From assembly GCF_918797505.1 (NCBI RefSeq), contig NC_092798.1:4229501-4293500 (forward strand): a stretch of 64,000 nt of DNA, read 5' to 3'. Below the pieces are notes generated by a model, which saw only the letters and a list, made by a program, of their open reading frames with translations, searched no databases and was not told where the DNA came from. Within the stretch, counting starts at the first letter, position 1; the number at the start of each line of letters is the position of its first letter. The stretch is from Bemisia tabaci. Its lineage: Eukaryota; Arthropoda; Insecta; Hemiptera; Aleyrodidae. The translations under genes were made by a program, and so were the position numbers. Positions 22,650 to 34,138 of this stretch are shown piece after piece.

Positions 22650-23577
22650 GGTGCGGTGGCGTTTGCGGACGTGGCGTTTGCGGATTCTAAGAATCGGGTG
22701 GCGTTTGCGGATTCTCATATTTTGACGGTGGCGATTGCGGACAGGCGGAACAGGGCCGGTGGACTTTGCGGACCAGAGAATTTCGGCGGTGGCGATTGCG
22801 GACGGAGGGGTAGGCACCTACGTATGCTGCCCCCCACCCCTGCGCTGTATATTAAAGAGAAAAATTACTGGAGAGGCTCTGGATTCCTTTTCGTGGATGT
22901 AGATGAATGAAAAAAATATTAGTATTAAACATTAGTATTATATTAGTATAAAAACATATGAGCAGTGAACATACAGTAAATTTTTAAAAAAAGGCATATC
23001 AGAAATCGCAAGAAACTGAAAAATCGTCAGTTTCAGTCCATTTTTAGGATGAAAAACATGTTGTAAATTCTAGTCCAAAATTACTGAAAGTCAAACAATT
23101 AAAATGTGTTTCCATTTTTCGTATGTAATTTTTTAACATTCAGTAATTTTGGATTAGAATTTACAACATGTTTTTCATCCTAAAAATGGACTGAAACTGA
23201 CGATTTTTCAGTTTCTTGCGATTTCTGATATGCCTTTTTTTAAAAATTTACTGTATGTTCACTGCTCATATGTTTTTATACTAATATAATACTAATGTTT
23301 AATACTAATATTTTTTTCATTCATCTACATCCACGAAAAGGAATCCAGAGCCTCTCCAGTAATTTTTCTCTTTAATATACAGCGCAGGGGTGGGGGGCAG
23401 CATACGTAGGTGCCTACCCCTCCGTCCGCAATCGCCACCGCCGAAATTCTCTGGTCCGCAAAGTCCACCGGCCCTGTTCCGCCTGTCCGCAATCGCCACC
23501 GTCAAAATATGAGAATCCGCAAACGCCACCCGATTCTTAGAATCCGCAAACGCCACGTCCGCAAACGCCACCGCACC
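22650..23577. mobile_element. palindromic element E1, copy 1 (8-bp TSD)
   Basis: A 928-bp element of two arms of about 440 bp and a loop of about 45 bp near 23115. Ends are GGTGCGGTGGCGTTTGCGGA and its complement. A perfect 8-bp duplication GGTGTGAC flanks it (22642-22649 and 23578-23585). Each arm holds about six spaced copies of GGCGTTTGCGGA or GGCGATTGCGGA near the end, like the subterminal transposase-binding repeats of hAT elements. That comparison is inference. The 84-168-residue open frames over the arms are artefacts. Confidence 0.85.
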
Positions 23578-26320
23578 GGTGTGACACGCGCACGACGCCT
23601 ACAAACCTAACGGGCTACTTCACGCATTGCGCAATGCTTGAAGTATCCCTTTGGGTTTGTAGGCGTCAGTGCGCGTTTCGAGCTGGCATCACGTCGCGCG
23701 TAGCGTGCCATAAACTTGCTCAAAATTAATAAGTCAGGGTGTTAAAATTTCGGCGATTTGTCATCAAAGTCGAAATTAGAAACTCAAGGATCATGGCGCG
23801 ATTGCCAAACTTTTGTGATCTTTCAGTCATTGTCCGACTTATTTCTTCGTATTCTTGAGTTTTGGACCATTGTGCGCCGCGGGCGGCGCTCATGAATTTC
23901 TCCCCTGAGCTCAATGGCGGTTTGACCGTCCCGGTCTCCCTATGGCGGGAAAAATAGAGGGATCGTGCGGTGGCCCCGCGCCCTTTCCGCTCTTTGAAAG
24001 ATTGGTTATCCCGTTTGTCCCGTCGCCGTCGGGAGATGCGCGGTTTATCCTTAATTATTTTCGGGCGCTTTTTTTTCGGTCAGCTGATACACTGAAAAAA
24101 AATTCTCGGCGTTTTTACCGAGGTCCGTTGGTACCTTTACCATCTCACTTTTTTTTACCAATTATTGGTAATTTTACCAAGACAGACTGGTAAGCTTACC
24201 TAAAAACCGGCATTTTTACTGTTTTTTCAGGTAAGAATACCACTTTTATTGGTAATCAATTCCCGGTAACTTTGCCATTTTATCTCGGTAATCCTACCAC
24301 AGTCGATAAAAAATATTGGCGTTTTTACCAAGGTCCAGTAAAATTACCGAGAAAGTTCAATAATTCTACCGAGATTTCTCGGTAAAATTACCAATTCCAT
24401 AAATGATAATTTTACCGAGAAAAAACTGGGATCAAATAGAACCCTGAATTCTTGGAAATTTTACCCTTTTCTTAGTAAATACACCGAGATTTTTATTTCG
24501 GTGTAGTTCGGCTGCCCGAGGTGGTTGTTGTCATGGAAATCGCCGTGGGCGATGGATTTTCGGCGGAAGCGTACCTCAAAATTTCACGTAAATAAACCAT
24601 ATTCGCACAATAGGAAGTTCAGAGATCAACTTTGAATGAGACATAAACAATGCGATGATCAAAGTGCGAAGTCACGGATCTCCTTTTGCGACGTTGCAGA
24701 AGCTAGACTCCCTGCCACACTCAACGCAATTTATTCAAATTTATCATCACTTTTGTTCTCCTTCGGCAGAATATTCTGAATATATTTCAAGCAATGAATT
24801 TAGCTTCTTTCTCATTTAAAAAAATTGAAAAACATGAGTAAACAAAAAGCTGGAACATGTCCGCAATCCTTCGATCCCAGGATTGCAGGCTCGCGGTGTG
24901 AACACCAATACTGCCGTGCTAAGGAAGAGCGCCGTATGAACATTCGAGTGTTATGCCAAATTTCCCTTGATAAAACGTGAATTTTGGACGACATTCATGC
25001 ACATTTTTCTTTGAAATTTTCTGATATTTTAGAGTACATTGCGTACAAAATTGTCTGAGAATGTTGAAAAAAAATATTTACAATTTTCCCGGTAAATTCG
25101 GTTTTCATTGAAGGAAACTTGGCAATGAGAATGTTTGAAAAAAATATTTACAATTCTCCCGGTAAATTCCGTTTTCATTGCAGGAAACTTGGCAATGAGA
25201 ATGTTTGAAAAAAATATTTACAATTCTCCCGGTAAATTCGGTTTTCATTGAAGGAAACTTGGCAATGAGAATGTTTGAGGAAAATATTTACAATTTTCCC
25301 GGTAAATTCGGTTTTCATTGAAGGAAACTTGGCAATGAGAATGTTTGAAAAAAATATTTACAATTTTCCCGGTAAATTCGGTTTTCATTGAAGGAAACTT
25401 GGCAATGTCTGAAGGCTCATACGACATTCTTCCTTAGCATGGCAGAAGAGGCAGCGAGGATACGCTAACCCTACATTAACCCCTAACCGTGGTAATAACA
25501 TTTTTTATTAATAAATTCAGCTTTTCCGCTCATAGAAGAAAGAATAATTTACTAGGGTTAAATTGCACGCCAAACTTCACTGGGACAGTCTCAGTGATAT
25601 GAAAGTAAGACAACTTAAATCTTGACGCGAAGCTCAAGCTGTACACACTTTGAATTCAGTTCCCGTAACCAATACACAATAAAAACGTAAATAGCTTAGC
25701 TAGGAGTTGTGTTCAGTAATTTTCGTTGCGCGAATCGTGTTCTGCGTGAAATTTTGATCAAGAATCATGTATCTGAGTGTTTACATTCTTAATTTGTTTA
25801 ATGGTCCACAACAACAAAAGCAAAACATAAAAAAACAAACATAGAAAACTTTTCTAACTTTTCTCCAAAAAAATGTTTTATCGGGAGAAACGAGGCAACG
25901 ATGGACTGCTCATACGGCGTCGAAACACAACATGCAGCCTTTTAAGCACACAACGCCTTTTAAGCCCCATTTTTCGATGCCACGATTATCCTAACGCGAG
26001 TTCGAATAATCGTGCCGAACACGGTGCGGTCGGTGTCAAACTCATATTAGCGCCTACAAGACTGCATGAATACTTCTCGCATTGCACCAAACGCACTGCG
26101 AGAGTTATTTGCGATAACTACTTGACCACGGGTATAGGCACATTGTTGCTAACTGGATTGAAGGCGCATCACATTGTGAAGAAGACTCGACACTCGACTG
26201 AACTCCCTTCCATGGCTAGCGCGACGCTAAAATCGCCGCAAAATTAGGACCAAGCGTCAGTTCTTTTGAAGGTCCCTGACCGGTTTTTGCCACAATTAAA
26301 GGGTAAATAAGTATCTTAAT
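23578..26320 (+). repeat. segment X, copy 1
   Basis: In order it contains the right half of the MULE-like element with its hairpin (to about 23915), the CACTGAAAA MITE (24090-24504), a partial TATCGACGG MITE (about 24640-24840), the expanded CTGCCGTGC MITE (24911-25445), and the left half of element R (from about 25853). No host gene is recognised; the 124-residue open frame at 25873-26247 lies in repeat R. Confidence 0.9.
24911..25445. repeat. CTGCCGTGC MITE with five 70-bp internal units
   Basis: The ends are typical for the family, but the right inner part is expanded into five tandem 70-bp units (AATATTTACAATTTTCCCGG core). Copy 2 at 27931-28465 also has five units; copy 3 at 32059-32524 has four. 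Confidence 0.9.
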
Positions 26321-27054
26321 GGGCCTGTTGGAAACTTTTGCCAGAGCAAAAACAAGGTTATTACTCAAAGTGCCTCAAAAATAGAGATGAGCGCATCGGC
26401 AAACTCTGAAATGCACTCCTAACTTCGCAATCAGCGTAAGAAATTTGCGATTTTAAAGCTTCTCGCTTCAAAAAGGATACAGCACATGTGAACATTTCGA
26501 TAGAGGAGTCGTTCCATTCAATCCCTGCTCAACATGGACGACGCTTGCAAGTTGAGGTCAATCAAGGCGGATCAACGCGAGAAAAAGGTAAATGTCAACA
26601 CGCAGATTGTTATCAGGTGGTGAGAATCATCGTCCCGTCACATGTGTTTTGGGTTTTGGTGGATTGGCGTCGGCTGTGTTGAATATTGCCTAGTGTCCTT
26701 GTGAGCAGGGGTTGGATCGAAAAACTCCTCTAACGAAATGTTCACCTGCGGGCCGATTATTGAAATTTAAACCAGCCCGATAAGACATCGAATTGCGATA
26801 TATTTCACGGTTGAGATAGGGCTATGTCTTGTCGTAAGCGGCGACATAGTGTCGATGACATTTCAATAATCGCCCCGCTGTGCCGTGTGCCGTGGTATCG
26901 TTTTTAAAGCGGGAAGCTTGAAAAAACGCAAATTCCTTATGCAAATTGTGAAGTAAGAAGTGCATTTCAGACTTTGCCGATGCGCTCATCTCTATTTTTG
27001 AGGCACTTTGAGTAATAACCTTGTTTTTGCTCTGGCAAAAGTTTCCAACAGGCC
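26321..27054. mobile_element. inverted-repeat element E2, junction copy
   Basis: Ends GGGCCTGTTGGAAACTTTTG and CAAAAGTTTCCAACAGGCCC. The long inverted repeats include GATGAGCGCATCGGCAAA on both sides. A smaller MITE with CGGGCCGATTATTGAAAT ends (about 26749-26880) is nested in it. Compared with 33400-34138, its core is inverted while both flanks are of the left-hand X type. Confidence 0.8.
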
Positions 27055-29798
27055 CATTAAGATACTTATTTACCCTTTAATTGTGGCAAAAACCGGTCAG
27101 GGACCTTCAAAAGAACTGACGCTTGGTCCTAATTTTGCGGCGATTTTAGCGTCGCGCTAGCCATGGAAGGGAGTTCAGTCGAGTGTCGAGTCTTCTTCAC
27201 AATGTGATGCGCCTTCAATCCAGTTAGCAACAATGTGCCTATACCCGTGGTCAAGTAGTTATCGCAAATAACTCTCGCAGTGCGTTTGGTGCAATGCGAG
27301 AAGTATTCATGCAGTCTTGTAGGCGCTAATATGAGTTTGACACCGACCGCACCGTGTTCGGCACGATTATTCGAACTCGCGTTAGGATAATCGTGGCATC
27401 GAAAAATGGGGCTTAAAAGGCGTTGTGTGCTTAAAAGGCTGCATGTTGTGTTTCGACGCCGTATGAGCAGTCCATCGTTGCCTCGTTTCTCCCGATAAAA
27501 CATTTTTTTGGAGAAAAGTTAGAAAAGTTTTCTATGTTTGTTTTTTTATGTTTTGCTTTTGTTGTTGTGGACCATTAAACAAATTAAGAATGTAAACACT
27601 CAGATACATGATTCTTGATCAAAATTTCACGCAGAACACGATTCGCGCAACGAAAATTACTGAACACAACTCCTAGCTAAGCTATTTACGTTTTTATTGT
27701 GTATTGGTTACGGGAACTGAATTCAAAGTGTGTACAGCTTGAGCTTCGCGTCAAGATTTAAGTTGTCTTACTTTCATATCACTGAGACTGTCCCAGTGAA
27801 GTTTGGCGTGCAATTTAACCCTAGTAAATTATTCTTTCTTCTATGAGCGGAAAAGCTGAATTTATTAATAAAAAATGTTATTACCACGGTTAGGGGTTAA
27901 TGTAGGGTTAGCGTATCCTCGCTGCCTCTTCTGCCATGCTAAGGAAGAATGTCGTATGAGCCTTCAGACATTGCCAAGTTTCCTTCAATGAAAACCGAAT
28001 TTACCGGGAAAATTGTAAATATTTTTTTCAAACATTCTCATTGCCAAGTTTCCTTCAATGAAAACCGAATTTACCGGGAAAATTGTAAATATTTTCCTCA
28101 AACATTCTCATTGCCAAGTTTCCTTCAATGAAAACCGAATTTACCGGGAGAATTGTAAATATTTTTTTCAAACATTCTCATTGCCAAGTTTCCTGCAATG
28201 AAAACGGAATTTACCGGGAGAATTGTAAATATTTTTTTCAAACATTCTCATTGCCAAGTTTCCTTCAATGAAAACCGAATTTACCGGGAAAATTGTAAAT
28301 ATTTTTTTTCAACATCCTCAGACAATTTTGTACGCAATGTACTCTAAAATATCAGAAAATTTCAAAGAAAAATGTGCATGAATGTCGTCCAAAATTCACG
28401 TTTTATCAAGGGAAATTTGGCATAACACTCGAATGTTCATACGGCGCTCTTCCTTAGCACGGCAGTATTGGTGTTCACACCGCGAGCCTGCAATCCTGGG
28501 ATCGAAGGATTGCGGACATGTTCCAGCTTTTTGTTTACTCATGTTTTTCAATTTTTTTAAATGAGAAAGAAGCTAAATTCATTGCTTGAAATATATTCAG
28601 AATATTCTGCCGAAGGAGAACAAAAGTGATGATAAATTTGAATAAATTGCGTTGAGTGTGGCAGGGAGTCTAGCTTCTGCAACGTCGCAAAAGGAGATCC
28701 GTGACTTCGCACTTTGATCATCGCATTGTTTATGTCTCATTCAAAGTTGATCTCTGAACTTCCTATTGTGCGAATATGGTTTATTTACGTGAAATTTTGA
28801 GGTACGCTTCCGCCGAAAATCCATCGCCCACGGCGATTTCCATGACAACAACCACCTCGGGCAGCCGAACTACACCGAAATAAAAATCTCGGTGTATTTA
28901 CTAAGAAAAGGGTAAAATTTCCAAGAATTCAGGGTTCTATTTGATCCCAGTTTTTTCTCGGTAAAATTATCATTTATGGAATTGGTAATTTTACCGAGAA
29001 ATCTCGGTAGAATTATTGAACTTTCTCGGTAATTTTACTGGACCTTGGTAAAAACGCCAATATTTTTTATCGACTGTGGTAGGATTACCGAGATAAAATG
29101 GCAAAGTTACCGGGAATTGATTACCAATAAAAGTGGTATTCTTACCTGAAAAAACAGTAAAAATGCCGGTTTTTAGGTAAGCTTACCAGTCTGTCTTGGT
29201 AAAATTACCAATAATTGGTAAAAAAAAGTGAGATGGTAAAGGTACCAACGGACCTCGGTAAAAACGCCGAGAATTTTTTTTCAGTGTATCAGCTGACCGA
29301 AAAAAAAGCGCCCGAAAATAATTAAGGATAAACCGCGCATCTCCCGACGGCGACGGGACAAACGGGATAACCAATCTTTCAAAGAGCGGAAAGGGCGCGG
29401 GGCCACCGCACGATCCCTCTATTTTTCCCGCCATAGGGAGACCGGGACGGTCAAACCGCCATTGAGCTCAGGGGAGAAATTCATGAGCGCCGCCCGCGGC
29501 GCACAATGGTCCAAAACTCAAGAATACGAAGAAATAAGTCGGACAATGACTGAAAGATCACAAAAGTTTGGCAATCGCGCCATGATCCTTGAGTTTCTAA
29601 TTTCGACTTTGATGACAAATCGCCGAAATTTTAACACCCTGACTTATTAATTTTGAGCAAGTTTATGGCACGCTACGCGCGACGTGATGCCAGCTCGAAA
29701 CGCGCACTGACGCCTACAAACCCAAAGGGATACTTCAAGCATTGCGCAATGCGTGAAGTAGCCCGTTAGGTTTGTAGGCGTCGTGCGCGTGTCACACC
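27055..29798 (-). repeat. segment X', inverted copy 2
   Basis: This is the reverse complement of 23578-26320, including five 70-bp units (within 27931-28465), the CACTGAAAA MITE (28872-29286) and the right half of the MULE-like element (about 29461-29790). It ends at GTCACACC, the complement of the E1 target duplication. Confidence 0.9.
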
Positions 29799-30725
29799 GG
29801 TGCGGTGGCGTTTGCGGACGTGGCGTTTGCGGATTCTAAGAATCGGGTGGCGTTTGCGGATTCTCATATTTTGACGGTGGCGATTGCGGACAGGCGGAAC
29901 AGGGCCGGTGGACTTTGCGGACCAGAGAATTTCGGCGGTGGCGATTGCGGACGGAGGGGTAGGCACCTACGTATGCTGCCCCCACCCCTGCGCTGTATAT
30001 TAAAGAGAAAAATTACTGGAGAGGCTCTGGATTCCTTTTCGTGGATGTAGATGAATGAAAAAAATATTAGTATTAAACATTAGTATTATATTAGTATAAA
30101 AACATATGAGCAGTGAACATACAGTAAATTTTTAAAAAAAGGCATATCAGAAATCGCAAGAAACTGAAAAATCGTCAGTTTCAGTCCATTTTTAGGATGA
30201 AAAACATGTTGTAAATTCTAATCCAAAATTACTGAATGTTAAAAAATTACATACGAAAAATGGAAACACATTTTAATTGTTTGACTTTCAGTAATTTTGG
30301 ACTAGAATTTACAACATGTTTTTCATCCTAAAAATGGACTGAAACTGACGATTTTTCAGTTTCTTGCGATTTCTGATATGCCTTTTTTTAAAAATTTACT
30401 GTATGTTCACTGCTCATATGTTTTTATACTAATATAATACTAATGTTTAATACTAATATTTTTTTCATTCATCTACATCCACGAAAAGGAATCCAGAGCC
30501 TCTCCAGTAATTTTTCTCTTTAATATACAGCGCAGGGGTGGGGGGCAGCATACGTAGGTGCCTACCCCTCCGTCCGCAATCGCCACCGCCGAAATTCTCT
30601 GGTCCGCAAAGTCCACCGGCCCTGTTCCGCCTGTCCGCAATCGCCACCGTCAAAATATGAGAATCCGCAAACGCCACCCGATTCTTAGAATCCGCAAACG
30701 CCACGTCCGCAAACGCCACCGCACC
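29799..30725. mobile_element. palindromic element E1, copy 2 (loop inverted)
   Basis: This 927-bp copy differs from copy 1 by one C in a C-run (about 29978) and by an inverted loop (about 30240-30285). It is flanked by GTCACACC on the left and GGTGTGAC on the right, an inverted and not a direct pair. It therefore did not transpose here; it arose with the inverted duplication. Confidence 0.88.
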
Positions 30726-33399
30726 GGTGTGACACGCGCACGACGCCTACAAACCTAACGGGCTACTTCACGCATTGCGCAATGCTTGAAGTATCCCTTT
30801 GGGTTTGTAGGCGTCAGTGCGCGTTTCGAGCTGGCATCACGTCGCGCGTAGCGTGCCATAAACTTGCTCAAAATTAATAAGTCAGGGTGTTAAAATTTCG
30901 GCGATTTGTCATCAAAGTCGAAATTAGAAACTCAAGGATCATGGCGCGATTGCCAAACTTTTGTGATCTTTCAGTCATTGTCCGACTTATTTCTTCGTAT
31001 TCTTGAGTTTTGGACCATTGTGCGCCGCGGGCGGCGCTCATGAATTTCTCCCCTGAGCTCAATGGCGGTTTGACCGTCCCGGTCTCCCTATGGCGGGAAA
31101 AATAGAGGGATCGTGCGGTGGCCCCGCGCCCTTTCCGCTCTTTGAAAGATTGGTTATCCCGTTTGTCCCGTCGCCGTCGGGAGATGCGCGGTTTATCCTT
31201 AATTATTTTCGGGCGCTTTTTTTTCGGTCAGCTGATACACTGAAAAAAAATTCTCGGCGTTTTTACCGAGGTCCGTTGGTACCTTTACCATCTCACTTTT
31301 TTTTACCAATTATTGGTAATTTTACCAAGACAGACTGGTAAGCTTACCTAAAAACCGGCATTTTTACTGTTTTTTCAGGTAAGAATACCACTTTTATTGG
31401 TAATCAATTCCCGGTAACTTTGCCATTTTATCTCGGTAATCCTACCACAGTCGATAAAAAATATTGGCGTTTTTACCAAGGTCCAGTAAAATTACCGAGA
31501 AAGTTCAATAATTCTACCGAGATTTCTCGGTAAAATTACCAATTCCATAAATGATAATTTTACCGAGAAAAAACTGGGATCAAATAGAACCCTGAATTCT
31601 TGGAAATTTTACCCTTTTCTTAGTAAATACACCGAGATTTTTATTTCGGTGTAGTTCGGCTGCCCGAGGTGGTTGTTGTCATGGAAATCGCCGTGGGCGA
31701 TGGATTTTCGGCGGAAGCGTACCTCAAAATTTCACGTAAATAAACCATATTCGCACAATAGGAAGTTCAGAGATCAACTTTGAATGAGACATAAACAATG
31801 CGATGATCAAAGTGCGAAGTCACGGATCTCCTTTTGCGACGTTGCAGAAGCTAGACTCCCTGCCACACTCAACGCAATTTATTCAAATTTATCATCACTT
31901 TTGTTCTCCTTCGGCAGAATATTCTGAATATATTTCAAGCAATGAATTTAGCTTCTTTCTCATTTAAAAAAATTGAAAAACATGAGTAAACAAAAAGCTG
32001 GAACATGTCCGCAATCCTTCGATCCCAGGATTGCAGGCTCGCGGTGTGAACACCAATACTGCCGTGCTAAGGAAGAGCGCCGTATGAACATTCGAGTGTT
32101 ATGCCAAATTTCCCTTGATAAAACGTGAATTTTGGACGACATTCATGCACATTTTTCTTTGAAATTTTCTGATATTTTAGAGTACATTGCGTACAAAATT
32201 GTCTGAGAATGTTGAAAAAAAAATATTTACAATTTTCCCGGTAAATTCGGTTTTCATTGAAGGAAACTTGGCAATGAGAATGTTTGAAAAAAATATTTAC
32301 AATTCTCCCGGTAAATTCGGTTTTCACTGAAGGAAACTTGGCAATGAGAATGTTTGAGGAAAATATTTACAATTTTCCCGGTAAATTCGGTTTTCATTGA
32401 AGGAAACTTGGCAATGAGAATGTTTGAAAAAAATATTTACAATTTTCCCGGTAAATTCGGTTTTCATTGAAGGAAACTTGGCAATGTCTGAAGGCTCATA
32501 CGACATTCTTCCTTAGCATGGCAGAAGAGGCAGCGAGGATACGCTAACCCTACATTAACCCCTAACCGTGGTAATAACATTTTTTATTAATAAATTCAGC
32601 TTTTCCGCTCATAGAAGAAAGAATAATTTACTAGGGTTAAATTGCACGCCAAACTTCACTGGGACAGTCTCAGTGATATGAAAGTAAGACAACTTAAATC
32701 TTGACGCGAAGCTCAAGCTGTACACACTTTGAATTCAGTTCCCGTAACCAATACACAATAAAAACGTAAATAGCTTAGCTAGGAGTTGTGTTCAGTAATT
32801 TTCGTTGCGCGAATCGTGTTCTGCGTGAAATTTTGATCAAGAATCATGTATCTGAGTGTTTACATTCTTAATTTGTTTAATGGTCCACAACAACAAAAGC
32901 AAAACATAAAAAAACAAACATAGAAAACTTTTCTAACTTTTCTCCAAAAAAATGTTTTATCGGGAGAAACGAGGCAACGATGGACTGCTCATACGGCGTC
33001 GAAACACAACATGCAGCCTTTTAAGCACACAACGCCTTTTAAGCCCCATTTTTCGATGCCACGATTATCCTAACGCGAGTTCGAATAATCGTGCCGAACA
33101 CGGTGCGGTCGGTGTCAAACTCATATTAGCGCCTACAAGACTGCATGAATACTTCTCGCATTGCACCAAACGCACTGCGAGAGTTATTTGCGATAACTAC
33201 TTGACCACGGGTATAGGCACATTGTTGCTAACTGGATTGAAGGCGCATCACATTGTGAAGAAGACTCGACACTCGACTGAACTCCCTTCCATGGCTAGCG
33301 CGACGCTAAAATCGCCGCAAAATTAGGACCAAGCGTCAGTTCTTTTGAAGGTCCCTGACCGGTTTTTGCCACAATTAAAGGGTAAATAAGTATCTTAAT
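30726..33399 (+). repeat. segment X, copy 3
   Basis: Same order as copy 1 but with four 70-bp units in the CTGCCGTGC MITE (32059-32524), one substitution in a unit (GTTTTCACTGAAGG near 32325) and one extra A near 32216. This copy is contiguous with the original right flank beyond 34138. Confidence 0.9.
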
Positions 33400-34138
33400 G
33401 GGCCTGTTGGAAACTTTTGCCAGAGCAAAAACAAGGTTATTACTCAAAGTGCCTCAAAAATAGAGATGAGCGCATCGGCAAAGTCTGAAATGCACTTCTT
33501 ACTTCACAATTTGCATAAGGAATTTGCGTTTTTTCAAGCTTCCCGCTTTAAAAACGATACCACGGCACACGGCACAGCGGGGCGATTATTGAAATGTCAT
33601 CGACACTATGTCGCCGCTTACGACAAGACATAGCCCTATCTCAACCGTGAAATATATCGCAATTCGATGTCTTATCGGGCTGGTTTAAATTTCAATAATC
33701 GGCCCGCAGGTGAACATTTCGTTAGAGGAGTTTTTCGATCCAACCCCTGCTCACAAGGACACTAGGCAATATTCAACACAGCCGACGCCAATCCACCAAA
33801 ACCCAAAACACATGTGACGGGACGATGATTCTCACCACCTGATAACAATCTGCGTGTTGACATTTACCTTTTTCTCGCGTTGATCCGCCTTGATTGACCT
33901 CAACTTGCAAGCGTCGTCCATGTTGAGCAGGGATTGAATGGAACGACTCCTCTATCGAAATGTTCACATGTGCTGTATCCTTTTTGAAGCGAGAAGCTTT
34001 AAAATCGCAAATTTCTTACGCTGATTGCGAAGTTAGGAGTGCATTTCAGAGTTTGCCGATGCGCTCATCGTGATTTTTGCGACATTATCTGAGTGGAACA
34101 ACTCTTATTTTTGCTCTGGCAAAAGTTTGCAACAGGCC
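33400..34138. mobile_element. inverted-repeat element E2, original copy
   Basis: Its two inverted repeats differ from each other (for example GGCAAAGTCTGAAATGCACT against the complement of GTGCATTTCAGAGTTTGCC). This makes the strand switch at 26388-26405 traceable. It is inserted in element R; the uninterrupted R is at 13700-14460. A nested CGGGCCGATTATTGAAAT MITE lies at about 33578-33709. Confidence 0.8.

Larger units (their letters stand above)
22115..23915. repeat. MULE-like element with nested insertions
   Basis: Left end AGAGCACAGGGGAGAATTTC, right end GAATTTCTCCCCTGAGCTC. The copy at 7334-7894 is the same element without insertions. GGTTTGACCG occurs just outside both ends, compatible with a 10-bp target duplication of a Mutator-like element. 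Inserted in it are a poly-A tract (about 22266-22300), a TATCGACGG-family MITE (22301-22561) and E1 (22650-23577). Confidence 0.75.
22650..34138. repeat. inverted triplication E1-X-E2-X'-E1-X-E2
   Basis: A 2.7-kb segment X occurs as X (23578-26320), inverted X' (27055-29798) and X again (30726-33399). The segments are joined by E2 (26321-27054), E1 (29799-30725) and E2 (33400-34138). The loop of the second E1 and the core of the first E2 are inverted relative to the other copy, as expected if strands were switched inside these inverted repeats. Lengths of X are 2743, 2744 and 2674 bp; the difference is one 70-bp unit and one base. Identity is otherwise nearly complete by eye. Confidence 0.9.

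Noticed and set aside
22404..22910. 168-codon plus-strand open frame with repeated AFAD words
   Set aside because: It runs from a MITE into the GC-rich arm of E1; the repeats are the GGCGTTTGCGGA words, and copies of E1 shift the frame by a one-base C-run change.
25050..25420. Regular 70-bp repeats as a possible CRISPR-like array
   Set aside because: There are no unique spacers; the whole 70-bp unit is repeated, inside a MITE of a eukaryotic genome.
25873..26247. 124-codon open frame repeated at 27129-27503 and 32952-33326
   Set aside because: It is present three times only because X is triplicated; it lies in interspersed repeat R and the related R copy at 13.7 kb has no such frame.
26395..26985. 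Missing-adapter (single-molecule read) artefact as the cause of the X/X' palindrome
   Set aside because: Such artefacts join the arms directly; here about 735 bp of non-palindromic E2 and the inverted E1 loop lie at the centres. An assembly-graph artefact is still possible and is kept as the alternative.
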